Shown one piece after another: positions 1 through 11,227 of a stretch of DNA of 64,000 nt. A program made the translations under genes and the position numbers. Position 1 is the first letter of the stretch, and every line of letters starts with the position of its first letter. Source of the DNA: Anaeramoeba flamelloides (lineage: Eukaryota > Metamonada > Anaeramoebidae); contig JANTQA010000047.1 in the NCBI GenBank assembly GCA_027625915.1, positions 15,810,001 to 15,874,000 on the forward strand, read 5' to 3'. Below the pieces are notes generated by a model. The model saw only the letters and a list, made by a program, of their open reading frames with translations, made no database searches and was not told the DNA's origin.

Positions 1-434
1 CAAAATATTATACGTGCTTTTTTTTATTCTTATACCAAGGCAACGTCCAATCTACCACTAAATAGTATACCTAAGTACAAATCAATTTTGAAAGTAAAGG
101 TCTGGTTATTTTCAGTAAAATTTAAATTATTCATGTAAATAGTTGAAAATTTTTCATAATATTCTCAATTTTTTTGAAATTTTTTGTTTTTTTGATGATT
201 AAAATTCCCTTTAAAATTTACTCTATTTTTTAAGATAAATTTTCCAATTTGATCCTTCATTTTTAGAATTTCTTTTTAAATAATAGAACTTTAAGAAACC
301 AGTACTATATTTTTTTAGGGTTTATTATTGGTTTCTTTGATTGATTAATGTATAGGTCAACTATAACAAAAAAACACGCTTTTTATTTTGAAACACGCAT
401 TAAATTTTTTTGCACACTTTATTTTGACTACAGT
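1..434. mobile_element. MITE family A copy (Tc1/mariner-like ends), cut by the window edge
   Basis: The right end near 405-434 is the reverse complement of the left end seen at 1049 and 8867: CAGT, then (G)ATCAAAATAA, then GTGTGCA, flanked by TA. The internal stretch (AATAGTATACCTA, then CAAATCAATTTTGAAAGTAAA) recurs in the other copies. No transposase frame is visible. TA-flanked CAGT ends suggest a non-autonomous Tc1/mariner-type element; the family assignment is inference. Confidence 0.55.
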
Positions 435-435
435 A

Positions 436-1047
436 TGTATTAGTAAAAAACTCAACAATTTCAAAATAAAATCTGCATTTAACCATAAATTTAAGGGTTG
501 AATTATCAATATTCAGACTCCAAAGTTGTAAAATATCTTTCTTAAATTTGTTGCGAAATGTAGATTAGTTACTAAAAAATTCGTTTTTTTTTTTAAAAAT
601 TAAATAATTATGGAATAAATTTTTTTAACAAATTATTTCTCAAACCATGCAAATATATTGATGATATAAGTATCTTTATCAAAAGCAAACAAAAATAATC
701 AGTCTTTGTACTTTTATGTTGATGATTATTGAGTTAATCTTTGAAATTCAAAAATTATCAAAATAGTTACTTTTAGAAGTTCTAAATCTAAATTAAAAAA
801 TATTAGAATACTGTATTTTGAGTTTCTATTTTTAGATTTGGAAAAGGAATTAATAAAAAAAATTTTTTCAAAATGAATAAATTTTTAATTGTGATCATTA
901 GTAAAAAATGTAATAATTATTTGTTCAATAAGATTTATGATAGATTTTTCAGAGCTATTTGATACTTGGTCCACTAATATCATTTGCACCCAATTACAAC
1001 ATACTTTGATTATAGAGAAATCTATGTTGATGCTAATCCCTTAAACT
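436..1047. other. AT-rich stretch, nothing recognised
   Basis: Very AT-rich DNA with many homopolymer runs. I see no gene, RNA or clear repeat boundary here. It separates two copies of MITE family A. Confidence 0.5.
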
Positions 1048-2046
1048 ACAGTGATCAAAATAATGTGTGCACAATGACTATATTTCTTGTTTCGAAATCG
1101 ATTCCAGGATTTTTTTTATTCTTGTTCCAATGCAACATCCAATGAACTACCAAATAGTATACCTACGTTCAAATCAATTTTCGAAAGTAAACTCCTTGAT
1201 ATTTACAATAAATTTTAAATTAAGAATTGAATTACTGTTGAGAGAAAAATGTTGTTGAGAGAAAAATAGTAGGACAGCCATTTTAATTGGGAACATTACT
1301 GAAAATGATTTTTTATTTCTTTCGTTTGTGAAATAACCAAAGAAAATAATAATAATCTACTTATTCGAATAAAAGTTAATGTAATTCTACTTTTTCAAAA
1401 GCTTATCTCTTATAGTCTAAAGCAAGTTTAAAAAATACCATTTTCAGAATTAATAGTAAACTTTAACTAAAACTCGGATTTTTGTTTAAATAGCATGATC
1501 TACTTTAGTTATCAACCATTCAAATGAGTATTTTACATAAACCACAGATTAATGAACTTGTAACACATTTAAACCTGGATTTATATAAAATTCACCTTGT
1601 TATCAATAGGATTTGATTTTCAATTTTACTAATGTTCCCAACTAAAAATGGTGTCCAATCATTTTTCTATGTCCAACATTTTTCTCTCAACAGTTAGTTC
1701 AAAATTTTTCATAATATTTCTCAATTTTTTATGAAATTTTTTTTTTTTGTTTATTTGGTGATAAAAATTTTTTAAAATTTAGTCTATTTGTTGAGATAAT
1801 ATCAATCAAAAAAACAAAAAATTTCAAAAAAAAGAGAATATTATGAAAAATTTTTAACAAATTGAATTAATAATTTAAATTTTACTAAAAATATACAAGT
1901 TGTTTACTTTCAAAATTGATTTGAACTTAGGTGTACTATTTCGTAGTTGATTGGATGTTGCAAAGGAAAAAGAAGAAAAAAAAGCACTGATTTTATTTCG
2001 AAACACCAATTATAGTTGTTGGGCAAGCAATATTTTGACCACTACA
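1048..2046. mobile_element. MITE family A copy, interrupted by a family B element
   Basis: Starts at 1049 with CAGTGATCAAAATAATG and ends near 2045 with the inverted, diverged counterpart. The two arms (about 1049-1234 plus 1697-1795, and 1800-2045) are long imperfect inverted copies of each other, so the element could fold back on itself. The left arm is split by a complete family B element at 1235-1693. No coding capacity is seen. Confidence 0.55.
1235..1693. mobile_element. MITE family B copy, TTA target duplication, inserted in family A
   Basis: A 459-bp element with terminal inverted repeats CTGTTGAGAGAAAAATG / its complement ending CTCTCAACAG. It is flanked on both sides by TTA (1232-1234 and 1694-1696). 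A 3-bp TTA duplication is typical of PIF/Harbinger-derived Tourist-like MITEs; that class assignment is inference. Internal landmark: GGGAACATTA close to both ends. No ORF of note. A second copy lies at 20775-21225. Confidence 0.65.
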
Positions 2047-2275
2047 AAAAATCTTTACAAATTTATTCACAAATACCAGTAATTTAAAAACTGTTTTGGT
2101 GACTAATACTCTGATTAGTCTTTAGTGGTTTATTATTTCTTGGATTGATTGATTTTACTCTTAATTTTCAGATTTCAGTGATTTTTGTTCTTTTTGTCTG
2201 ATTCGAATACACAATAACCAGTAAGTGAAATACTTTTTTAAAATAGTATTTATTTGAAAATCGATCCCAAAGATT

Positions 2276-2826
2276 GGATATTATTAGGTTTTTGATTTTT
2301 GAAAAAAAAGCTTGATACAAAATTGAATTCGAAGTATACAGTTCAGCTGTTGAGGAAAAAAAGTGAAACACAGTTTTTAATTAGGAACATTACCGAAAAT
2401 GAAAAGTAAAATCAATAAAAAGAAGAAACCAATTAACTTCAAATAATAACCAATTATATTATAGTCAATCAACCCAACAAATACAATTTAAATCTACTTG
2501 ATTTATCGATATTGTAGGTGTTGTTGGAGATCTCAAAAATAGTCATATTTTTTTGAACAAATTTTTAATAATTGATCAATCAAAGAAAAACCCTTCTTAC
2601 AGAATGCTAGTATGAAAAAAACTGTTATTGTGATGAATACTTCATTTTGTCTTTGATTATTTATTTATTCTTTTTTTAATTGATTTTACTTTGAATTTTC
2701 AATTTTACTAATGTTCCCAATTAAAAACCGTGTTTCACTTTTTTTCCACAACAGTTGAACTGTATACTTCGAATTCAATTTTGTATCAAGCTTTTTTTTC
2801 AAAAATCAAAAACCTAATAATAATCT
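2276..2826. mobile_element. Long-arm foldback element related to family B
   Basis: Inverted arms of about 120 bp (about 2276-2400 and 2696-2826) match almost perfectly; both contain an AAGCTTGATACAAAATTGAA-type segment. Inside the arms are family B-like ends (CTGTTGAGG at 2347, CAACAG at 2754) and the shared GGAACATTA landmark. It looks like a relative of family B with an extra outer 70-bp arm. A short ORF on the minus strand across it is arm sequence, not a gene. Confidence 0.55.
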
Positions 2827-3105
2827 TCAAAATTTATTATTCTTTTCAAAATGAGCTTAAAATCTAACCACTGAACAAAATAATCAAAGCCAAATTCTTA
2901 AATTATGGAATATTTCAAAATTTTTTTATGACGTCACTTGTGGGTTTGAAAAAAAATCCAAAAGAATAATTTTTAAATTGTTGAAAAGGAGATTATCTCT
3001 ACAGATCACAAAATTATGTGTTGTTCGATGACCAACAGTGTAAATTGTTCTTTTTCAGAAAAGTTTAAAGGTTAAAGTCAGAAAGAAATAATCTATTTTT
3101 TTATT

Positions 3106-6100
3106 ATGGAACCCCATACAACAATCTTTGAAAGTCTTAAAAAGGGATCCTTTAACACAAGGACCTTTTCAAAACTTCACTCAATAGACTATTCTTATTT
3201 AGTAACAATTGTTAAATGGTATCGCCGAAGGGAAGCAATGAATATTGAGCAAGTTGAATATCTCAAAGCGAGTTTGACACAAGAAGGGAGCCTATGTTTA
3301 AAATTAGGATCACCTGAAGTTCGAATGTTTGAAATGATTCCCAAAGAAGGAATTCAAAAATCTATATTAATGGTAACTCATTTCATTTTCATGAAGACCT
3401 TGACATCAAAGACCATTTTTTCAACTTTTGATCTTTGTTCATCTTTTTTTTTTTTTTTTTTTGTACAATCTTAATTCTTGTAAAATTCCAAATATTTAAT
3501 AATGCCTGAACAAAAAGAAAGAATTCGGTAATTTAGGAAATAACATTTTTGGGCAGTGCATGAAAAGAGGGTGGATCAAATCACAAAAGATCTCTGAACA
3601 CCTCGTTGAAAAAACACAACAGCTTGGAAATGAAAAAAAAAAGAAGTGTAGGAAAAAAAAAGCAAAGCTAAGACCAGACCTTTTATTGTTTCCAAAAGTT
3701 GACATCGTTGAAGACAAAGTTAAGGACATTTTGGAACTCATCAAAAAAAATGAAACTTATCCCGACACCAAAATAATTATTGATCTTCGCAAAAGGAAAT
3801 TAATTGAAACACAAACCATCAAATCCTTGAAAGTTGAAAAAGGAAAAAACTTTTCTTTATTTTTTCACAACCTAAATTCAAAACCAAGCCTAACAATTGA
3901 GATGTTGAAAAAGGGAGATTGGAAAAATGTACAATTCCAAAAATATGATTTCAAAAGAAAAGGAAAAATACCAAAGAGTAATTTTTTCCTTATTTCTTTT
4001 TCTTTTTCTTTTTTTTTTTCTCTTGCAGTTCTTTATATTTTTGATTTTGATTGTTCAATCCCAAATCATCTGACTATTTTTTTGTTATTATTTATTAAAC
4101 TTGTTTAAGGTTTATCTAAAATAAAGCTACTGTGAGGGGTGTATAGCTCAAAAAGTTGCGGAGATTTAACATTTCTTCTGTATCTAAAAAGATAAAGGTC
4201 ATATTTCCGCAACTTTTTGAGCTATACACCCCTCACAGTGGCTTTATTTTAGATAACCCTTAACTCCTTTAACCATTAACTTATTTCAAAACCAATATGT
4301 TGAGATAAATTAGTCTTTAAAAAGTCTTTCAAAAAAGTCCTGAAAATAGGTTTATTAAAATTATTCTTCTGTTTCGAGATACTTTTTTGAAAAACGTTTA
4401 TACCACATTTTTTCAAATAATTTTAGTACACCCCGAGGAATTTTTGGCGTAAAATATTTAAAGTACACGATAAGATCACAATTAAGGCTCAAAATAATCA
4501 AAATAGTGTCTCCAAAAAAAACCAATAACTCACAAAAAAAGATTGTTCATAATAACACACAATCTTTTTTTTTTTCAACTCAAACAGCCATCTAAAAAAA
4601 AATTATGTCTTCTATCCAAGAATTGTGCCTTAAAAAAATTTTTTTTGTGTTCCTTATTTGATTAATTAGAGTTTGTGTTAAAAAGTGATAGTATTGGAAT
4701 TGTACATTTTTTCGGAAAAATTCGCCTCACTTAATATTCTTAGTTGATCCAATGAACAGAATAAAAAAAGTGACAATAAAATAAATAAAAGATCAAAAAT
4801 TAAAATACTCACAAAACAAAAAATAAATAATTATCAATACAAATAAATCAATAAGGGTGTGTTAAAAATTTTGGAGAGAGCAAAATAAAAAAAATAGATT
4901 GGTAAAATTGTTTAATTTATATAAGGAATATTGATCGATCAAAGGATAGATAACTACCAACTAATTTTATTTAAGTTCTTCTATTTGGAACAACTCGGCT
5001 TTAACATAATATCAATGGTTCAAAAAAATTTTGATCCAACGAAACATGTTATGTAATGAGAAAAAAAAAATGTTAACAAAAAACTAAAAAATGAAAATTT
5101 GTTTTTCATATTTTTTAAAAATCAAAATTATTTCCAATTTGAATGAAATTTTATTATTGTGGTTGTTTGGACAATTTTAATGGTGTGAAAAATTTTGAAT
5201 TTTAGTTTATTTTTTTTTTTTTATTGTTGAAGAAGTGTAAATTACACTCTGGGTACCCTTTTACTTAAATTCCCTTTCAGAAATTTAAGCGTAAAATCAT
5301 AGATTTCACGATTATTCTTTAATGAAAATAGTTTCAAACTGTTTGTTTTAAATTAATTCATTAAGATTTTTTTTTTTTTTAATTTGTTATGAAATATTAA
5401 TCTATTTTTTTCATAGGAAGGATAGACCCATAAAAAATGATCAATATTTTCAATTTGTTTTAATAAAGAGATCTAAATATTTGAACAACTATAGATCAAA
5501 TGAAATAGGTTACTTTATTAAGTTTTTTAGAACTTTATAGATGGTTTGAATCTATAAAGTCTAAGGTTTTAAGAATAAGATTTGGTTTTACAAAATTGAG
5601 TTGCTTTTTTTTGAGTTGCTTTTTTTTTTTTTTTTTTTTTTTGCAAGTTTCCCAAATCTTGTTTTCGCAAAATCCTAGTACAAGATACCGACTCGACATC
5701 AAAAACCAAGTCCATAACGACTCGACAGATTGTACGTAAAGTCCAATTCGGTTCACTTTGGTTGGCTTCAGATCGCATTCGTTGGATTCAGTTCTCCACA
5801 GTTGCATAAGTCCAGCTCAATTCATTTTAGATCTGATCATTAACAAGTTTGGTTAGGTTAGTCATGACCAAGTCCACCAATTCTTATAATGATTTTTTAT
5901 TCCTTGAACCTCTCCAAGCACCTAAAAAAACAAAAAGAGGAGGAACCCAAGGAACCTAAGGAACCCAAGGAACCTAAGTTACCAAAGGAACTTAAAAAGG
6001 GAAATTTGGAAAAGGTAAAAAGTATAAAAAATAATTTTAGTTTATTTTATCAACTTTCAGGGAAAGAATTAAAACTTTTTCAATAGAATTTGATTCCTGT

Positions 6101-8007
6101 TAAGGACTGCCCTAATTTCATGGTAACTGTGAATATCACTTTTAAGGCCAACAACACATTTGTTGAATTAAAAGAATTTTAAGTCAAGAGATCTTGTTAA
6201 CATATAAATTTAGGTTTTTTTTTGTGAAATTTTAAGCAATTTGGGTAAAACAATTTTTTACCTTACCAAATTAAAAATTTTCATTGAAAAGGTTCGAAAA
6301 TCAAAATCCTCTTGCTAAACTTCCTTTCCACCCCATTTGGGTAATAAAGTAGAGTTGAGTGTAAGGGTATAAATATATATATTCGGATAAAGGAAAAAGT
6401 AAGTGAACCAAAAGGCAAACAAAATTTTTGAAACATGCCTTGTTTTATTTCTAGAATTTCGAAAAGTTTTCGGATCAATACCGTCATTTCAAAAAGTCAG
6501 TAATTTTTTTTTTTAATAATAATTATCAGAATTAAAACTTTTTTAAAGTTTTCTATTTTAATAAAGTGTGAGCAATTTTTCAAAAAAAGAACTTTTCTTC
6601 CACTCTGTCCTCTACCTCACATTTAAAGGTTGAGTCCCCACTTTTTTAAAAGTTTACTATTTCTAATTGATAATTTGAAAAAAGTCTACTTTTTTAATAA
6701 TTGACTGTACCCCTTTTCGTCATTCAAAAGTTGAGTACTCACATTTTTTAAAACAGAAAACTTGATATAAGTTTTAATTCTAAACAAGTCCTCACTTTTT
6801 TAAAATTGAAAACTTGATAAAACTTTTTAAAAAAGTATACACTTTTTAAAAATGGCTATAAATATTTTTTTTTTATAAATTTTCCATGAACAATCACTCC
6901 AAATCTCAAAATTTAAAATTATAGTTGACTTTCTGATCAATTTCTAAGAAGTGAATACAAAGTGAGACCGTATTCAATTTCTTTGAAGAAAACCTGTTTT
7001 CAATTGACTAAATTCATATTTATAAATTTAATAATTTTTCTGTAACTTTCCAAATTTTCATAGTGGTAACCTTGCACCCAATAAAAATAATTCAAAATTG
7101 TTCACGTGAAGTTTTTTTATGGATGGGTTTTGATGAAATTCTTTGTGGTGGATTTTTCACTCAATTAAAGAAGAAGGGCGATAAGCAGATGGATTTGAAT
7201 GGATATAATTCATTTAAAGAAAATATCAAAGTTATGGAACAAGAAAACATAAAGGGGCAAAAACCGGAAAAGCATTTTGAAGAAAAAGAAATAATTAGAG
7301 AAAATGTAAATCAATTTCAGAAATCAGATAGCCAAGATCAAATAGATACGAAATCAATTGTGCTTAATTCAAATTTTGAATTGCCAAATATGTCTGAATT
7401 TACTATCTTAAATAGACCAAGAAAAAGTACATACCAAGCATTTTGGACATCACAATCTTTTGAATTGATTGATCAAACTATTAATGGGAGAAAAAAGAAA
7501 AAATCCAAAATGAAAAATACTTTACCTGCGGGAAAAATTATTGAACAGCATACAATTGAAGCAATATTATTTAAAAATGGAATTTCCCTTCAATATTTAA
7601 TGAGCACTGTCTCAGACTTTTGTAACAGATTGGGAATTTCCAATTTTAAATTTTTTCCTATGGCTTGCGAAAATTATCAAGTTGCTTTTAGGATTGTGGC
7701 ATATTTTAAAAAGACAATTAATGGAATTAAAATTGGCCAGGCTGGTATATTAACAGATAAGAAATTTAATGGTTTGAAGCGTGATCTTAAAATTAAAAAT
7801 TTAACTGAAAATCAAGATTTTGATATTAAATGTGGTCATATCAATTTTTCATTAGATAACCTTTCATTAATATACAATCATCTTAAAAATAATGAACCGA
7901 TAAAAAATTCAGTCAATTATCGATTTGACCCGAGGAATACAGGAATTAGAAGAATGTTTCAAAAATCTTCGATTAATAATAAGAAGAATAAGAAGAATGA
8001 GAATTAG
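3106..8007 (+). CDS. Phenylalanyl-tRNA synthetase alpha-like protein, probably catalytically degenerate (3 exons)
   Basis: Homologue of the cytosolic PheRS alpha subunit (FARSA type), which in other organisms charges tRNA-Phe with the beta subunit. My model joins exons 3106-3372, 3518-3977 and 7064-8007; the phases agree and give 556 residues (human about 508). Exon 1 carries the N-terminal winged-helix region (EGSLCLKLGSPEVRMFE, then EGIQKSILM). Exon 2 gives the linker with LRKRKLIETQ and GDWKNVQF, matching FARSA LRKRKLL and GSWRDRPF. Exon 3 resumes at LHPIKI and MGFDEI (FARSA LHPLLKV, MGFTEM), then LPAGKIIEQHTIEA and LGISNFKFF. Between these, the motif 1 neighbourhood (HPARD.HDTF) is replaced by K/E/Q-rich sequence of about 120 residues. 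The motif 2 arginine (DRVFRNE), the Phe-binding PYTEPSxE and motif 3 (GLSLERP) are not recognisable. A long open frame in such AT-rich DNA suggests selection. The acceptor at 3517 is chosen by spacing; 3556 is the alternative. The true active PheRS alpha may lie elsewhere. Confidence 0.75.
4106..4262. mobile_element. Foldback MITE with 57-bp arms inside the PheRS intron
   Basis: Arms 4106-4162 and 4206-4262 are inverted copies differing at about two positions, separated by a 43-base loop. The arm includes ATAAAGC(T/C)ACTGTGAGGGG, then TGTATAGCTC and AAAAAGTTGCGGA. Such near-identity suggests recent insertion or strong folding constraint. Its RNA would form a stable hairpin in the intron. Confidence 0.75.
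5605..5880 (-). mobile_element. GC-richer insertion with poly(A) tract on the minus strand (possible SINE or retrocopy)
   Basis: About 240 bp (5641-5880) stand out by near-40% GC in surroundings of about 20%. On the minus strand they end in a long A run (T run at about 5616-5642), followed by GCAACTC, eight A and GCAACTC again, as if a tail had been extended or duplicated. Within it AAGTCCA occurs four times and GACTCGAC twice. Minus-strand frames are open but match no family I know. A poly(A)-tailed island of foreign composition suggests retroposition; no clear target duplication was found. Confidence 0.35.
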
Positions 8008-8070
8008 AATAAACAGATTTTGTAATAAATTATTTAGTGTCTTGATTCATTAAAAAGGGATTTGGAAATT

Positions 8071-8161
8071 ATATATATGTTTGTGTGTGTGTGTGTGTGT
8101 ATGTATGTGTGTGTGTGCGTGTGCGTGTGCGTGTGTGTATGTATGTATGTATGTATGTATA
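8071..8161. repeat. TG/TATG microsatellite
   Basis: About 90 bp of (TG)n with GC-containing variants (GTGCG) followed by (TATG)n, just 3' of the PheRS alpha-like gene. The apparent Cys/Val frame across it is repeat artefact. Confidence 0.9.
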
Positions 8162-8247
8162 CAATTGAATATAATATATCAATATCAAGAAAATGATGAT
8201 CATCATATTTCTTTTTTTTTTATCTTTAATAAATCTATTAATATTCG

Positions 8248-8279
<32 letters not shown>

Positions 8280-8866
8280 GAAGGAGTAAAGTGCATTTTT
8301 ACTGATTTTGAATTTTTCTAGTGATGAAATTATCGAAAAAATTTTTTTATTGAAGACAATAGATATTTCAAAAATTATGGTTCACCTGAAATAAATAAAT
8401 TGAAAAAAAAAAAAATTATTAAAAAGTATCCCAGAACAACAAACAATCAAGTGTTGAATCCTATTAATTATTCTTTTTTTAAATTAATATAAAGATATAA
8501 AAAGCCTGAAGTTTTTAAATTTAAAAAAATAAAATCAAAACCCAAAGAAAAGTGAATCAAAATTTTTCAACCAAGTAATATGATTTTTTTAGTATTGGAC
8601 TTTTCGAGAAAAAAGGATGTATGATGACTAAACTAATTCGTTTTAAAAGATATCAGATGGTCTTTTTTTTAAAAAGTGTCATGATATTTTGAAACTTTAT
8701 TTTTTTTTTTCGACATGATCTTTCTTAATTAAAAAAAAAGTTTCAAAAAAAAAGAAAAAGAAAAAACTATTTAAAAATAATTCTGAGTGAACTTTATTTA
8801 TTCTTGAATGAATTGTTTCATTAAGAAGTTTTTTTATTCAAAATATATTAAAAAAAAAGTAGATTA

Positions 8867-9335
8867 CAGTGATCAAAATAATTTATGCACAAAGATTATT
8901 GTCCATTTTTCTAAATATAATACATGTTTTTTTTTTTTTTTTGTTATTCCAATGTAAAATCTAATATCGACAAAATAGTATACCTAAGTTCAAATCAAAT
9001 TTGAAAATAAAATCCTTGGTGTTTTCAGAAAATTTTAAATTATGAATGAAGTTTGTTTAAATTTTTTCATAATTTTTTAATAAATTTTTCGCTTTACTGT
9101 TTTTAAAAATTTTCTAACTAATTCAATTTTTCAAGAAAATTTTTCTAATTTGATCTATCATTTTTAGAATTTCTTTTTAAATAATAGAATTTTAAGAAAT
9201 CAAAAATATATTTAATGAAGGTGTTTTGTTGGTTTAGTGGATCATCTAATGTACATGTATTCTATAAAAAAAAGAAACAAGCATTGAATTTTTGAACATG
9301 ACTGCAAGAAAAAAAATAAATTTTGATAATGAATG
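8867..9335. mobile_element. MITE family A copy
   Basis: Begins TA-CAGTGATCAAAATAATTTATGCACAA and contains the family landmarks AATAGTATACCTAAG and TTCAAATCAAATTTGAAA. It ends near 9335 with a decayed inverted end (TTTTGATAATG). More diverged than the copy at 1048, hence probably older. Confidence 0.5.
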
Positions 9336-9610
9336 TTAGCCAATACTACATATTGGGTCTCAGTTATACATCTTTTATAAATTAATTTTTATCAAAGTTA
9401 TCATAATTTTAGGTAATTAAGAAAAGATAGCTATTAAACTCCATAAGGTCTGAATACCCCCCCTTTTCAAAAATATCGACTTTTGAAAAAAAAAACATAT
9501 TTTGGGGTATTTTTTATTGAAATTAATAGTAATGAATGAACATTAGATTGAACATTATCGAAGAAAGAAGAATAAACGTCAAAAAAATTTGTCAAAAAAA
9601 TTTTGGAAAA

Positions 9611-10149
9611 CAAACTAAATCCCATTCCAAAAATTTTGACATACCCAAAATCAAAAATAGGTAAAAAAAAACTCCAATTTATTGTATTTTTCCAAACCTA
9701 AAATAAAACAACATTTAAAGTAAGCCAGTATAAATATTTTAACTAGTAATCCTTTTAATCCAAATAAAAGAAAAAAATATAAAACTCAAAAATAAAAACA
9801 GGTGTGTCCAAAAAAAAGAAACGAGCGGAACAAAAAAATGTATTGGGAAATTTGTTGAAATATCACCAACAATTGTTGATCGATCGTATGTTAAGATACC
9901 ATCTACCAATTGTATGTTATTTTCCAATTAACAAACTCAACACTAACCTTCTATCAACCATTGAAAAAAAAATTCAGATCTAAGGAAACAGATTACGGAA
10001 CTGCAAAGAAGGAAAGGAAGACAAAACAAAAAAGGCAAAAAATGAAATAGTTTGTAGAATCAAAATTCTTTCCAAATTGAATTTCAAGTGTGGTAATGAT
10101 GTTCTTTCCACTGTTTAAACTATGTCCAAATTTTTCGAATCTAGTTTAT
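9611..10149. mobile_element. MITE family D copy
   Basis: About 540 bp with terminal inverted repeats: left AAACTAAATCCCATTCC then AAAAATTTTGACA, right TGTCCAAATTTTTCGAATCT then AGTTTA. Shared internal landmarks are CAACAATTGTTGATCGATC, CAACACTAACCTTCTATC and a (A/G)AATGAAATAGTTTGTA block near the right end. Other copies are at 46363, 54104 (with a nested copy at 54482) and a right half at 16785. No transposase visible. Confidence 0.65.
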
Positions 10150-11059
10150 ATTTCACAATCATTGAACCATTAAACATCAAATTCTGTCAATAAATGTTTT
10201 TATTAATTGATTTTATCTATTTTAATAAAAAAAATTAATTTTAATATCAGTTCTATACACTAGAAATTTTCGGTTTTGATCTAAAAATAAAATAAAAGTA
10301 AAAAAAGTAAAAAAAAAAAAATTGTCCATTTATTCTTAAATTTGGTTTATAATAAAGACTCAAATTTCAAAAAAAAAAATTCAATGATAAAAAATATTCC
10401 AAAAACAGAAAAAAAATCAGTTTTTCAATTTAATTTAGTGATACCTTTTGAAAGAAATATTTGATTTTATTTTAAAATTGAAAAATATTTTCCTTTAAGA
10501 CTTTTAAAAAAATAAATTAAAATATCTCTCCTCTAAGTCAAATAAAAATATCAAAAATTTTACAATTAAAAATTAAAAAAATATTACAGAAAATTTTCAT
10601 TTTTTTTGCAATTCACAGTAATATCTAATAAAGGTGTAAACTTTTTTTTAAATTGTTCGGTAGAATAGTGTTTATTAACTGAGTGTATTTCAAAAATACA
10701 AAATTTAAAGATTTTTTTTGGAAAAAATTTAGAATTTTGGTGAATTTAACTTTTCTGATTGTGTTAATTGGGCAACTGTAAAATTTTTTTAATCATTATT
10801 TATAACAACACACACTCTTACATATTAAAACTAACAGTACTGTTAATTGTAAAATTTAAAGATCAACATTTTCTTTTAGCTTTCCAAAAAATCGTGTTTT
10901 TAAATCATTTATTAAAATCCGAATTGTTTAATATCCAAACCCGCATAAATTATTAATTTATCTTCTCGAATTGGGGAATTTGATGATTGATAATAATTCT
11001 TGGGTTGTGATTGTTTTGGAAAGCTGAATGAAATTCTTATTTTATTTAAATGTTCAACT
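10150..11059. other. AT-rich intergenic DNA
   Basis: Homopolymer-rich sequence between MITE D and the weak frame at 11060. Nothing else that I can support. Confidence 0.5.
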
Positions 11060-11227
11060 ATGAGTGAGGAGAAAAGTGAAGTAAAAAATTTTCCCATTTG
11101 TTTGTCTCATCACAGAACAAAGGATCTGTTTTTTGAAAGATTTAAGAATAAAGAGTTCAATTTCGAAAAACTACTAAATACACAGAAAAGACAAATAAGA
11201 CACTTAAGAGTACTCACAATTAAATGA
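11060..11227 (+). CDS. Doubtful short hypothetical frame
   Basis: From ATG 11060 the frame begins MSEEKSEVKNFPICLSHHR and is charged and protein-like (ERFKNKEFNFEKLL). It ends after 55 residues. A further protein-like stretch in another frame (about 11210-11300, with SIDSSWENNIDKIL) follows before stops accumulate. It could be a decayed gene or exon fragments. No family recognised, and chance cannot be excluded. It lies about 0.7 kb upstream of the flavodiiron gene on the same strand. Confidence 0.2.
   Translation: MSEEKSEVKNFPICLSHHRTKDLFFERFKNKEFNFEKLLNTQKRQIRHLRVLTIK

Larger units (their letters stand above)
3978..7063 (+). other. Large intron 2 of the PheRS alpha-like gene
   Basis: The donor GTAATTTT follows the codon for K in KIPK; the acceptor TTTTCATAG precedes TGGTAACC. 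The spacing between the flanking conserved blocks equals that of FARSA, so no exon appears to be missing. The intron is 3086 bp, about 20 times intron 1 (3373-3517, 145 bp). It holds a foldback element (4106-4262), a GC-rich insertion ending in poly(A) on the minus strand (about 5605-5880), and a short Lys/Pro/Glu-rich frame (5889-6000) with a 9-bp tandem repeat encoding KEP units that I could not assign. Confidence 0.65.

Noticed and set aside
1067-1258. 63-residue frame at 1067
   Set aside because: Lies across the left arm of MITE family A and the start of MITE B.
5889-6086. Lys/Pro/Glu-rich frame with KEPKEP repeat as an extra PheRS exon
   Set aside because: FARSA spacing leaves no room for it and including it would break the splice phase; possibly a relic, but not supported as coding.
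8081-8281. Cys/Val-rich frame
   Set aside because: Translation of a TG/TATG microsatellite.
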